Origin: Mycobacterium senriense
Lineage (GTDB): Bacteria; Actinomycetota; Actinomycetes; Mycobacteriales; Mycobacteriaceae
NCBI RefSeq assembly: GCF_019668465.1
Contig: NZ_AP024828.1
Coordinates: 2,790,001-2,854,000, forward strand
Length of the DNA: 64,000 nucleotides
Reading direction: 5' to 3'
Positions 1-7,836 of this stretch are shown here, one piece after another. The notes under the pieces are model-generated. The model was not told the DNA's origin. It saw only the letters and a list, made by a program, of their open reading frames with translations, and made no database searches. A program made the position numbers and the translations under genes. How positions within the stretch are numbered: position 1 is the stretch's first letter; each line of letters opens with the position of its first letter.

Positions 1-2
1 CC

Positions 3-620
3 GCGGCGCTGGATGGCGGTGCATTCACTGACCAGATCGTGCCGGTCTTCGTCGACGGGGCCGACAACAACGTCTTCACCGCCGACGAAGGCGTGCGGCG
101 CGGCAGCACCGTCGAGAAGCTCGGCACGCTCAAACCGGCCTTCGCCGAAGATGGCGTGATCCATGCGGGCAACTCCTCCCAGATTTCCGACGGCGCCGCG
201 GCACTGCTGGTGACCACCGCCGAGATGGCGGTCGAGCTGGGCCTGACCCCGATCGTGCGGTACCTGGCGGGTGCGGTGACCGGGGCGGACCCGGTGCTGA
301 TGCTCACCGGCCCCATCCCGGCCACCGAGAAGGTGCTGACCAAGGCCGGCGTCGCGTTGTCCGACGTCGGCGTCTTCGAGGTCAACGAGGCCTTCGCGCC
401 GGTGCCGCTGGCGTGGCTGGCGGAGACCGGGGCGGACCCGGCCCGGATGAATCCGCTGGGGGGCGCCATCGCGCTGGGGCATCCGCTTGGCGCATCCGGC
501 GCGGTGCTGATGACACGGATGGCGCATCACATGCGCGACAACGGGATTCGTTACGGCCTGCAGACCATGTGCGAGGGCGGTGGGACCGCCAACGCCACGC
601 TGGTGGAGCTGGTGAGCTGA
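3..620 (+). CDS. Thiolase (acetyl-CoA acetyltransferase family), C-terminal part
   Basis: The reading frame is open from base 3, so the gene begins before the window and only about the last 205 residues are seen. The C-terminal thiolase signatures are present: the NEAFA segment, the G-G-A-I-A-L-G-H-P-L-G-A-S-G loop that carries the catalytic His, and the final C-E-G-G-G-T loop with the second catalytic Cys. Thiolases cleave 3-ketoacyl-CoA with CoA, or condense two acyl-CoAs, in the cytosol. The nucleophilic Cys region lies outside the window, so the subfamily cannot be set. It is the first of several beta-oxidation-type genes in this region. Confidence 0.9.
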   Translation, partial: AALDGGAFTDQIVPVFVDGADNNVFTADEGVRRGSTVEKLGTLKPAFAEDGVIHAGNSSQISDGAAALLVTTAEMAVELGLTPIVRYLAGAVTGADPVLMLTGPIPATEKVLTKAGVALSDVGVFEVNEAFAPVPLAWLAETGADPARMNPLGGAIALGHPLGASGAVLMTRMAHHMRDNGIRYGLQTMCEGGGTANATLVELVS

Positions 621-679
621 CGGCGGCGGCCTGACGCCGCGGGAAAAACCATGCACACGTGACCCTTGTCACAGCGGCC

Positions 680-713
680 AAACTAACCTACTGTGTGTTC
701 ACTAGGTTGGTTT
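680..713. promoter_or_regulatory. Inverted repeat, likely TetR operator
   Basis: Arms AAACTAACCTA (680-690) and TAGGTTGGTTT (703-713) are complementary at 10 of 11 positions, with a 12-bp spacer. It lies 36 bp before the GTG start chosen for the TetR gene at 750, where an autoregulatory operator is expected. The binding protein is inferred. Confidence 0.6.
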
Positions 714-749
714 TCCGACGTCGTTACCACGCGGGTTGAGGGGGTTCTG

Positions 750-1364
750 GTGCCCGTCGCACGGCGATACGACACGCTCCTCGCCAAGGGCGAAGACCGC
801 AAACAGCGGATTCTCGACGTCGCGCAACGCCTGCTCACCCGCAACGGCTGGCGCAGCACGACGCTCGCCCAGATCGCCGGGGAGGCCGGGGTCACTCCCG
901 CGGGGCTGCTGCATCACTTCGAATCGAAGGAGCAGCTGCTGCACGCGGTGCTCGATGCCCGCGACCTCGATGACGACACCCACGCGGACCGGACCGGCGA
1001 CCTGTTCGACCAGATCGCCGCGGTCGCGGACCGTATTCACCGGGCGCCCGAACTGGTGGGCACGTTCACGGTGCTACTGGTCGAGAACATCCTTCCCGAG
1101 GCGCCGCTGCACGACCGGATGCTGTCTCGGTACCGGGCCGCGACCGACATCGTCGCCGATCTCATCCGTCGCGGTCAGGCCGAGGGTCGGTACCGCGACG
1201 ACATGGACCCCGCCGTCAAGGCAGTAGAAATCCTCGCCTTCGTCCACGGAATGGAAACGACATGGTTACTCGATCCTTCGATACCGCTAGCCGACGCGTT
1301 CAAGCAGTACGCCGAGACATTGGCGCGGGATTTCGCGCCCCCGAGGAAGCCCGAGACGGCATGA
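750..1364 (+). CDS. TetR/AcrR family transcriptional regulator
   Basis: A 204-residue protein with an N-terminal helix-turn-helix (about residues 17-55, including T-T-L-A-Q-I-A-G-E-A-G-V-T and the typical H-H-F-E-S-K-E-Q-L segment) and a helical C-terminal ligand domain. The frame is open upstream to a GTG at 693, but that codon lies inside the inverted repeat at 680-713. The GTG at 750, preceded by GAGGGGG, gives a normal TetR N-terminus and was chosen. The stop overlaps the next start by 4 bp, so the two genes are probably co-translated. Ligand and targets are unknown; autorepression through 680-713 is likely. Confidence 0.85.
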   Translation: MPVARRYDTLLAKGEDRKQRILDVAQRLLTRNGWRSTTLAQIAGEAGVTPAGLLHHFESKEQLLHAVLDARDLDDDTHADRTGDLFDQIAAVADRIHRAPELVGTFTVLLVENILPEAPLHDRMLSRYRAATDIVADLIRRGQAEGRYRDDMDPAVKAVEILAFVHGMETTWLLDPSIPLADAFKQYAETLARDFAPPRKPETA

Positions 1365-1867
1365 GGTACCGGCTGGACGTCGTCGCCACCACCGTCCTCG
1401 ACGTGGTGAGATTCGCCGGCGGCTGGATCTTCGACCGCTCGATGGCGGGCTGGGACGTGACCGTGCTGGTCGCCGATCATCCGGACGATCGGCCGCTACA
1501 CATCATCGGCGCCCAGGTGCTCGATCTTGAAGAGGCGCTGGCGTCGGTGCAATCGCGGCCCCGTCCGCAGGCCCTGGCCGCCGCGGCGGACCTGTTCGGC
1601 TGCGACGCGCGGGTGCGCCGGGGTGTGCTGCAGGCCCTCGATCACGGCGTCACCGAGGTCACGTTGTGGGGGGAGAACTGGCCTTCCGAGCTCGACGAGA
1701 GCGTCGGCCTGGTGCAACACGAGCTGAGCATGGCCGCCCAGACGTTCAAGGCCCAGGCGCTGGCGGCCGCGGCCGCACCGCACGCCCCGATCCGTCAGGT
1801 GGAGACCTTCCGCAGCGGGCTGCTGGCGTGGCCCTCGGTCGCCGCCGATCTGGTCCCCTCCCGCTAG
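1361..1867 (+). CDS. Hypothetical protein coupled to TetR gene
   Basis: 168 residues starting at an ATG that overlaps the TetR stop (ATGA), so translation is probably coupled. I do not recognise a family. The protein looks soluble: a hydrophobic start (M-R-Y-R-L-D-V-V-A-T-T-V-L-D-V-V), a central acidic and Ala-rich helical part, no clear signal peptide and no metal motif. The link to the regulator suggests a role in the same response, but no function can be assigned. Confidence 0.7.
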   Translation: MRYRLDVVATTVLDVVRFAGGWIFDRSMAGWDVTVLVADHPDDRPLHIIGAQVLDLEEALASVQSRPRPQALAAAADLFGCDARVRRGVLQALDHGVTEVTLWGENWPSELDESVGLVQHELSMAAQTFKAQALAAAAAPHAPIRQVETFRSGLLAWPSVAADLVPSR

Positions 1868-1967
1868 CCGGCCCGGCCCGGAACCGCGCAGCCACCCGGC
1901 CCGAGCGATGCGCGCGCATTTTGACGCCGGAGCGGGGGTCCCGTCGTTGACGACCACCACGCCGTGT

Positions 1968-1982
1968 GAAAATGTAATACTC
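1968..1982. promoter_or_regulatory. GAGAAT-N3-ATTCTC-type site before P450
   Basis: GAAAAT-GTA-ATACTC matches the window's recurring palindrome at 10 of 12 arm positions. It ends 47 bp before the start of the P450 at 2030. Low AT content elsewhere makes it stand out. Confidence 0.5.
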
Positions 1983-2000
1983 ATCCGCGAGAGGCACGTT

Positions 2001-2013
2001 CTCACTAGCCGAG
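2001..2013 (+). promoter_or_regulatory. 13-bp element shared with the TetR promoter at 45.4 kb
   Basis: CTCACTAGCCGAG here is identical to bases 45376-45388, where it is one of several ACTAG(C/T)CG elements around a perfect palindrome beside the TetR gene at 44720. It lies 16 bp upstream of the P450 start. It may be a second target of that TetR protein. Confidence 0.45.
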
Positions 2014-2029
2014 ATTCAAGGAGCAGGAG

Positions 2030-3301
2030 ATGGCGAGCGAATTCTCCGAGTTGGACTTCTTCCGCGGCAGCGAGCTCATCGAGAACCCGTACCCCTACTA
2101 CGAGGCGCTGCGCGAGCGGTGCCCCGTCACGCGGGAGAGCCATCACGAGGTCACCATGATCACCGGTTGGGAAGAGGCGTGCGCGGTGCTCAACGACGCC
2201 GAGACGTGGTCGTCGTGCATCTCGGTCACCGGCCCCTTCCCGGGTTTCCCGGTGCCTATCGAGGGTGACGACATCACCGAGCTGATCGAGCAACATCGCG
2301 ACGAGCTGCCGTTCAGCGACCAGCTGCCCACGCTCGATCCGCCGACCCATACCAACCACCGCTCCCTCATGATGCGGCTGATCACCCCCAAGCGCCTCAA
2401 GGAGAACGAGGACGCCATGTGGGCGCTCGCCGACCAGGCGCTCGACGACTTTCTCGCGCCCGGACGCGGCGAGTGGATCAAGGGCTTCGCCGGGCCATTC
2501 ACGCTGCTCGTCATCGCCGACCTGCTGGGCGTGCCGATTGAGGACCGCGACAAGTTCGTCAAGGGCATCGCTGAGCACGCCGGTGGCGGCGTCGGCGGCA
2601 CCAAGGGATCCCTGGCTCACAGCCCGCTGGAATTCCTCTACGGGCTGTTTTCCGACTACGTCCGCGACCGCCGCCGAGAACCCCGCGACGACGTCCTGAC
2701 CGGGCTCGCGACCGCGACGTATCCCGACGGCTCGGTTCCCGACGTCGAGGACGTGGCCCGCGTCGCCAGCAATGTCTTCTCCGCGGGCCAGGAGACCACC
2801 GTGCGGCTGCTGGGCGCGTCTTTGCAGACGCTGGGGGAGCGCCCCGACATCCAGGCGCAGTTGCGCAAGGATCGCAGTCTGATCCCGAACTTCATCGAAG
2901 AGTCGCTGCGCCACGAGAGCCCGGTGAAGGGCGACTTCCGGATGAACCGGGTGCCGGTCAATGTCGGCGGCGTCGACCTGCCCGCCGGCACCACGGTGAT
3001 GATCCTGCAGGCCGCCGCCAACCGTGATCCGCGCCGGTTCGAGGACCCAGCCACGTTCGATCCGGCCCGCAAGAACGCCCGCCAACACATCTCGTTCGGG
3101 CGCGGCATCCACAGCTGCCCGGGCGCGCCGCTGGCGCGGGCCGAAACCCGGGTGGCGATCGAGCGGTTGCTCGACCGCACGACCGACATCAGGATCGATG
3201 AAAAGGTTCATGGACCGGCAAATGACCGCCGCTACCAATATGTTCCGACGTACATCCTGCGCGGCCTGACCGAACTGCACCTGGAGTTCACACTGGCATG
3301 A
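2030..3301 (+). CDS. Cytochrome P450
   Basis: 423 residues, normal length for a soluble bacterial P450. It has the I-helix oxygen-activation motif A-G-Q-E-T near residues 252-256, the K-helix E-x-x-R at 291-294, and the heme loop F-G-R-G-I-H-S-C with the thiolate Cys at about 363. Start ATG follows AGGAGCAGGAG. It overlaps the downstream ferredoxin by 4 bp, a natural redox pair. It closely resembles the P450 at 47901 (same R-D-P-R-R-F-E segment and the same Y-I-L-R-G-L C-terminal region), so both probably belong to one family. Substrate unknown; context suggests hydroxylation of a lipid or sterol-like acid. Confidence 0.95.
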   Translation: MASEFSELDFFRGSELIENPYPYYEALRERCPVTRESHHEVTMITGWEEACAVLNDAETWSSCISVTGPFPGFPVPIEGDDITELIEQHRDELPFSDQLPTLDPPTHTNHRSLMMRLITPKRLKENEDAMWALADQALDDFLAPGRGEWIKGFAGPFTLLVIADLLGVPIEDRDKFVKGIAEHAGGGVGGTKGSLAHSPLEFLYGLFSDYVRDRRREPRDDVLTGLATATYPDGSVPDVEDVARVASNVFSAGQETTVRLLGASLQTLGERPDIQAQLRKDRSLIPNFIEESLRHESPVKGDFRMNRVPVNVGGVDLPAGTTVMILQAAANRDPRRFEDPATFDPARKNARQHISFGRGIHSCPGAPLARAETRVAIERLLDRTTDIRIDEKVHGPANDRRYQYVPTYILRGLTELHLEFTLA

Positions 3302-3486
3302 AAGTTTGGGTAGACGACCAGAAGTGTCGCGGTCACGGCATGTGTCTCACGCTGTGTCCCGACGTGTTCAGCCTGACCGACGACGGTTACGCCGAGGCCA
3401 TAGATTCCGACGTTCCAACGGAATTGGCGGCGGCAGCTCAGGAGGCAATCGAATGCTGTCCCGAGCAGGCGATCAGCGAGAAGTAA
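3298..3486 (+). CDS. 3Fe-4S type ferredoxin (His variant)
   Basis: 62 residues. Cluster motif C10-R-G-H13-G-M-C16 with the last ligand in C54-P55, as in mycobacterial P450 ferredoxins whose fourth ligand position is not Cys; here it is His. Its ATG overlaps the P450 stop (ATGA), so it is almost certainly the electron donor to that P450. A CC pair (53-54) precedes the Pro, and an extra Cys-Pro occurs at 20-21. The cluster type is inferred from the missing fourth Cys. Confidence 0.93.
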   Translation: MKVWVDDQKCRGHGMCLTLCPDVFSLTDDGYAEAIDSDVPTELAAAAQEAIECCPEQAISEK

Positions 3487-3516
3487 CCAAATACACCGGC
3501 GAGTAAGGAGATTCGA

Positions 3517-3801
3517 GTGGCAAAAGGCTATGTCATCCTCACCGAGGCGATCAAAGACCCGGAAGGCATGAAGGCATACGCCCAAGCCGCCGGATCGGCG
3601 ATGAGTGGCGCCACCGTACTCGCGGTGGACACCGCACCCAAAGTCGTCGAAGGCGATTGGCACGGCGACCAGACCGTCGTCCTGGAATTCGAGTCGGTGG
3701 ACGCCGCCCGGGCGTGGTACGAGTCCGAGGGCTACCAAAAGGCAGCGAAACTGCGGCAGGCGGCGGCCGACTGCAACGCGGTCATCCTCTCCGGACTCTG
3801 A
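3517..3801 (+). CDS. DUF1330 family protein
   Basis: 94 residues, starting at a GTG preceded by TAAGGAG. The pattern K-G-Y-V-I-L-T-E, then V-L-E-F-E-S-V-D-A-A-R-A-W-Y-E-S-E-G-Y is typical of DUF1330, small dimeric alpha/beta-barrel proteins of unknown biochemical role. It is the third gene after the P450 and ferredoxin, so probably co-transcribed, and may bind or turn over the P450 product. It is cytosolic, with no signal or membrane segment. Confidence 0.88.
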   Translation: MAKGYVILTEAIKDPEGMKAYAQAAGSAMSGATVLAVDTAPKVVEGDWHGDQTVVLEFESVDAARAWYESEGYQKAAKLRQAAADCNAVILSGL

Positions 3802-3804
3802 CCG

Positions 3805-4005
3805 CTACTCTCCGACGATGGAGATCGCCTGCCGGGGGCATTGACGGACGGCCTCGCGCACGTCGGCCTCGTTCTCCGGGGTCACTTCTTCCTGATGGAC
3901 CGTCAGCATGTCGTCGTCGCCGAGTTCGAATATGTCGGGGTTGATGCCCATGCAGACGCCGTTGCTCTCGCAGAGTCCCCAATCGACTTCGATCTTTTTC
4001 GTCAC
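3805..4005 (-). CDS. 3Fe-4S type ferredoxin (Asn variant)
   Basis: 66 residues from a GTG at 4005 preceded by AAGGGGGT; the longer open frame overlaps the P450 and was not used. Cluster motif C12-E-S-N15-G-V-C18 and C56-P, with Asn at the variable position. It starts 11 bp after the P450 stop at 4017, so it is the likely donor for that P450. Its 3' end lies 3 bp from the convergent DUF1330 gene. Confidence 0.92.
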   Translation of the reverse strand: MTKKIEVDWGLCESNGVCMGINPDIFELGDDDMLTVHQEEVTPENEADVREAVRQCPRQAISIVGE

Positions 4006-4016
4006 CGCCAACCCCC

Positions 4017-5222
4017 TTACCGAAGCACCTTGACGGGCACGTTCTTCCAGCCCGCAACGTTCTGCATGTTCACCCGTTTGCACCCCGCCCAGTCCACCTC
4101 GTAGCGCGGCATGAAATCGAGCAGCCGCTCCAGCGCGATCCGGCTTTCCAGGCGGGCCAGTGCGGCGCCGAGGCAGCTGTGGATCCCGTACCCGAGTCCG
4201 AGGTGCTGCGCCTCGGTATGGTCACGCTCGATGTCGAATGTGTCGGCGTCGGTGAACGCCTCCGGGTCGCGGTTCGCCGCGGCGCCGCAGAGGAATACGG
4301 GTTTGCCCGCCGGGATCACGCCACCGCTGACGTGGGCCTCTTTGAGGGTGTAGCGGACGTTGTACTGGACCGGTCCCTCGTAGCGCAGTAGCTCTTCGAC
4401 GGCCCCAGGAATCTTGTCGCGGTCCTCCTGCAGCTTCTGCCACTGGTCGGGGTGGTTGGCGAAGATGACCGCCGCGTTGCCCATCAGCTTGGTGACGGTC
4501 TCGGCGCCCGCGCCGCCCAGAAGGGTTGCGAATCCGCAGATCTCGATGTCGTCGAGCTTGCGCAGCTCGCCATTTTCGCCCGGGATCTCGGCCGCGATCA
4601 GGCGGCTGATCATGTCGTCCTGCGGCTCCTGACGCCGCTCCTGGACCAGGCTGAAGTAGTACATCGCCGTGTCGATGTTGGCCTGCATGCCGGCTTCGCT
4701 GATCTCGATCTGCCCCGGGTCGTGATGCAGACTGGTGTCGATCCAGTGGCGCACCTGCTGGCGGTATTCCTCCGGCACGCCGGCCATCCGGGTGATGACC
4801 TCCACCGGAAAGGGCCCGGAAAAGTCCTGCACGACGTCGAAATTGTCGGAGTCGACGGCGCCGAGGTACTTGTCGATCACCTCGATGATCGTCTCGCGCT
4901 GCGATTGAATGGCCCGCGGAGTGAACGCCTTATTGAGCAGGCTGCGCATGTGGCGGTGCTCCGGCGGGTCCATGAAGATGATCGACTTCTGCTCGGGCGC
5001 GATGCCCCGGCGCACCATCGCCAGGTCGCAGCCGCGCGCCGACGAATACGTCTCGAAGTCCTTGAACGCGGCCGCGACGTCTTCGTGGCGGGTCAGCGCG
5101 TAAAAATCCTCTTTCTCGTCGTAATACAGGGGCGCTTCCTCGCGCATCCGCCGATAGATGTCGAACGGATTGTTGAAGTAGTCCTCGGCGTACGGGTCGA
5201 AGACAACCTTCGGTTTGGTCAC
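4017..5222 (-). CDS. Cytochrome P450 with altered heme-loop Phe
   Basis: 401 residues from a GTG at 5222 that follows GAGGAGG; the frame is open further upstream, but that part has no P450 character. I-helix A-G-A-E-T, K-helix E-E-L-L-R, and heme loop L-G-Y-G-I-H-S-C with Cys near residue 350. The usual Phe seven residues before the Cys is Leu. Such a change can shift heme redox potential but does not rule out activity. It is co-directional with its ferredoxin (11-bp gap) and lies 111 bp downstream of the dehydrogenase operon, so it may have its own promoter. Substrate unknown. Confidence 0.93.
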   Translation of the reverse strand: MTKPKVVFDPYAEDYFNNPFDIYRRMREEAPLYYDEKEDFYALTRHEDVAAAFKDFETYSSARGCDLAMVRRGIAPEQKSIIFMDPPEHRHMRSLLNKAFTPRAIQSQRETIIEVIDKYLGAVDSDNFDVVQDFSGPFPVEVITRMAGVPEEYRQQVRHWIDTSLHHDPGQIEISEAGMQANIDTAMYYFSLVQERRQEPQDDMISRLIAAEIPGENGELRKLDDIEICGFATLLGGAGAETVTKLMGNAAVIFANHPDQWQKLQEDRDKIPGAVEELLRYEGPVQYNVRYTLKEAHVSGGVIPAGKPVFLCGAAANRDPEAFTDADTFDIERDHTEAQHLGLGYGIHSCLGAALARLESRIALERLLDFMPRYEVDWAGCKRVNMQNVAGWKNVPVKVLR

Positions 5223-5333
5223 TGAATCCTCCTCAGCGGCGAGGTCGGGCTGAACCTTTACAGCGGAGCCCCTGACTGTAACGCTAACGGTAATACCTTC
5301 GTGACGAACCGGAAAGACCAAAACGCTGGTATT

Positions 5334-6134
5334 TCAAACCCTCTTCGCGAAGTCGATCTTCTCCATGACGTCATCCAGCGCACCCAGCCCGCCGCCCAGC
5401 TCCGCGGCGATACCGCGGACGACGGCCACATCTTTACCGACGAACTCGCCGGCGACCTCGATGAATGACGCGACGGAACCGCCTGACGCGACGAGGTTCA
5501 GCACGTGGCTGGCCGCGCTGCCGTGCTGCAAGGCGGTCAGCAACGTCGATTCCGGCACGCCAAGCCGCTCTCCCAGTCGAATTGACTCCGCAAGCAGCCC
5601 GATCTGCGCGGCGAACAGCGCATTGTTGACGAGCTTCACCTTCTGGCCGGCACCCGTGGGCCCGACGCGCAGGACGGGATCTGCATAGCAGCCCAGCAAT
5701 GGCCGCACCCGGTCAACCGATTGGTCGGCGCCGCCCACGAACAGCGTGAGCCGGCCGGCCTCGATGTCGTGCGGCCCACCGCTTACCGCGGCGTCAACGA
5801 CGCCAACCGCGGTGGCGCGCTCGGCGATGGCGACCAGGGTGTTCGGATTCGCGGTGGTGTGTACCACCAGTACCGAACCGGCCGGCATGCTCGGCAGCAG
5901 TGCGGTGTCCAGGCAGACATCCCGCAGTTGTTGGTCGGTGAACACGCAGAGCGCCACCACATCGGCGTCCGCACCGGCCTTGGCCGCCTCGTCGACCGCC
6001 CGCGCGCCCAGTTGCTCGAGTTCGCGGCGCTTTTCGACGGTCCGGCCCAGTGCGTGGACGTCGTGACCGGCCGCCACCAGACGGCCCACCATGGGGCGAC
6101 CCATCCGCCCCGCCCCGATGAATCCGACCCTCAC
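5334..6134 (-). CDS. NAD(P)-binding dehydrogenase, 3-hydroxyisobutyrate dehydrogenase family
   Basis: 266 residues. The N-terminal Rossmann motif G-F-I-G-A-G-R-M-G, the substrate loop S-G-G, and the catalytic Lys in G-A-G-Q-K-V-K-L-V-N-N place it in the 6-phosphogluconate/3-hydroxyisobutyrate dehydrogenase superfamily, which oxidises beta-hydroxyacids with NAD(P). Its start overlaps the end of a second family member by 4 bp; it is the last gene of a four-gene operon beginning at 9488. The actual beta-hydroxyacid is unknown. Confidence 0.88.
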   Translation of the reverse strand: MRVGFIGAGRMGRPMVGRLVAAGHDVHALGRTVEKRRELEQLGARAVDEAAKAGADADVVALCVFTDQQLRDVCLDTALLPSMPAGSVLVVHTTANPNTLVAIAERATAVGVVDAAVSGGPHDIEAGRLTLFVGGADQSVDRVRPLLGCYADPVLRVGPTGAGQKVKLVNNALFAAQIGLLAESIRLGERLGVPESTLLTALQHGSAASHVLNLVASGGSVASFIEVAGEFVGKDVAVVRGIAAELGGGLGALDDVMEKIDFAKRV

Positions 6135-6946
6135 CGGGGGCGTTTCATCAGGGCCAGCGCCGCGTCGGCCGCATCGAGCACGGCCCCGCCGTTCGCCCCG
6201 ACCCGGCCGGCGAGGTCGACCACCAGCCGGACATCCTTCTGCAGCAGGCCTCCCGCGACACCGGCCAACCGATCCAGCCCGCCGATACCGCCGAGGGCGT
6301 TGAGCGCGAAGCTGTTTCCACTACTGCGGGAAACCACCTCGGTGAGACGGTCCGGCTCGACGCCCAGCTCCCCGGCGAGTGACAGGGCGGCGGCCGCAGT
6401 GGCCAGGTTGGCGGTGAACAACAGATTGTTCAGCAGCTTCGTGGTTTGTCCGGAACCCAGTTCGCCGAGGTGAACGACCGGATCGGCATAGGTTTCGAAG
6501 ACCGGACGGCAGCGTTCGACGACGTCGGTATCACCGCCGACCATCACCAGTAGCCGGCCCTCGGCCGCCGCGCCTCCGCCTCCGCTCACCGGCGCGTCGA
6601 TGACGGAAACACCCTGCGGGGCGGCCTTGTTCGCAAGCTCGCGGCAGGTGTTCGGGTGCACCGTGCTGTGCACGGCGATGACGCTGCCGGTTTGCATCGT
6701 CGTCAATAATCCGTTTTCGCCGCAGGCGAGTTCGTCGACGTCGGCATCGCCGATCACGCAGAGGCACACCAGATCACTGGCCGCGGCCAGCTCGGCGGGA
6801 GACCCGGCGACTTTCGCCGGGGTGTCGGCGAACGCTTCGAGGGCCTCCGGTCTGCGCGCCCACAGCGTGGTGGGGTATCCGCCCTCGGCGATCCGCCGCG
6901 CCATGGGTCCGCCCTGGCTGCCCAAGCCGATGAATCCGACGCGCAT
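6131..6946 (-). CDS. NAD(P)-binding dehydrogenase, 3-hydroxyisobutyrate dehydrogenase family
   Basis: About 271 residues. Rossmann motif G-F-I-G-L-G-S-Q-G, substrate-binding D-A-P-V-S-G-G-G-G, catalytic Lys in G-S-G-Q-T-T-K-L-L-N-N. Start may be the ATG at 6946 (TGATG overlap with the hydrolase stop) or the GTG at 6949. It overlaps the next gene by 4 bp. Two different members of this family in one operon suggest two beta-hydroxyacid or enantiomer-specific steps, or a heteromeric enzyme; the sequence does not decide. Confidence 0.88.
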   Translation of the reverse strand: MRVGFIGLGSQGGPMARRIAEGGYPTTLWARRPEALEAFADTPAKVAGSPAELAAASDLVCLCVIGDADVDELACGENGLLTTMQTGSVIAVHSTVHPNTCRELANKAAPQGVSVIDAPVSGGGGAAAEGRLLVMVGGDTDVVERCRPVFETYADPVVHLGELGSGQTTKLLNNLLFTANLATAAAALSLAGELGVEPDRLTEVVSRSSGNSFALNALGGIGGLDRLAGVAGGLLQKDVRLVVDLAGRVGANGGAVLDAADAALALMKRPR

Positions 6947-7836
6947 CACCCAGCCTCCAGATCGGATTCGGTGTTCGATGCACGCTCAGTCACGCATTCC
7001 CGGACGAAATCAAGAACTTTCGAGTGGTAGTCCGGGGCGGCGTGGCTGAGGCTGATGTTGTGCGCGGCGCCCGGTTGTCGATGCACGATGAACCGCGGCG
7101 CCCCGGCGAACAGTGCGCCGATCTCGGTCACCGCCGCATCGTCGGTCTGCCAGACCTTTTCGTGCTCGGCGATGCTGAAGTGCACCGGGACGCGCACGGC
7201 GGGCGCCAGCTCCGGAAAGGTCTGTCGCGCCCAGTCCGATACCATCTGGTCCTCGTAAGACGGAGCCGACGGCGAAACCGTGGCTCCGCCGAGGACCTTG
7301 GGCGGGTAGAGTTCCTCTGGGCTCCAGAGCAATTCGCGCATGCCCGACGGGCGGCGTTCGCGGGTAGCCATTTTCAGTATTTCCTTGGCCGCGGGGTGGT
7401 AGTGGCGGCCGGTGCCCGCGAGCTCGATGCCGAGCAGGTCGGCACCCCGGGCGTCGGCGGCCAACCGTATCGTCAGCTCGCAACCGCCCGAATGGCCCCA
7501 CACGAATACGCCTGCGCCACGCGGCCGTTCGCCGAGGATGCGATCGACAGCACCGTAAGCCAGGTTGACGCGCTGCTCACCGGAGACCATCGCTTCGGGA
7601 TAGGGCGCCGAGCTGCCATAGCCGGGCCGATCCAGGGCCACCACGGTGAATCCGGCTGCCGCGCCGGTCCGGGCAAGGGAATACGACGGATGGCCCGGGC
7701 AGTCGAAATACATTGCGGTGGTACCGCCCCCGTGAATCGCCACAATCACGGCCTTGGGGTCTTCGGCTTCGGCGACCAACGCCGACATCGGTACCCCGTC
7801 CACGATCACCAGCCGGGGACGGGGAGCGGAACTCAT
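6946..7836 (-). CDS. Alpha/beta hydrolase
   Basis: 296 residues. Oxyanion H-G-G-G near the N-terminus, nucleophile elbow G-H-S-G-G, and a late H in P-G-A-A-H-N-I. No signal peptide, so cytosolic. It overlaps both neighbours by 1-4 bp inside the operon 9488-5334. It may hydrolyse an ester, thioester or ring-cleavage product of the pathway; substrate cannot be set from sequence. Confidence 0.87.
   Translation of the reverse strand: MSSAPRPRLVIVDGVPMSALVAEAEDPKAVIVAIHGGGTTAMYFDCPGHPSYSLARTGAAAGFTVVALDRPGYGSSAPYPEAMVSGEQRVNLAYGAVDRILGERPRGAGVFVWGHSGGCELTIRLAADARGADLLGIELAGTGRHYHPAAKEILKMATRERRPSGMRELLWSPEELYPPKVLGGATVSPSAPSYEDQMVSDWARQTFPELAPAVRVPVHFSIAEHEKVWQTDDAAVTEIGALFAGAPRFIVHRQPGAAHNISLSHAAPDYHSKVLDFVRECVTERASNTESDLEAG

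Noticed and set aside
1496..3280. 594-codon open frame on the minus strand
   Set aside because: Antisense to the P450 at 2030 and the gene at 1361; Arg/Gly/Ala-rich composition without any domain, typical of a GC-rich shadow frame.
5289..5303. GGTAATACC element before the P450 at 5222
   Set aside because: A small palindrome, but it fits the recurring operator poorly (about 8 of 12).
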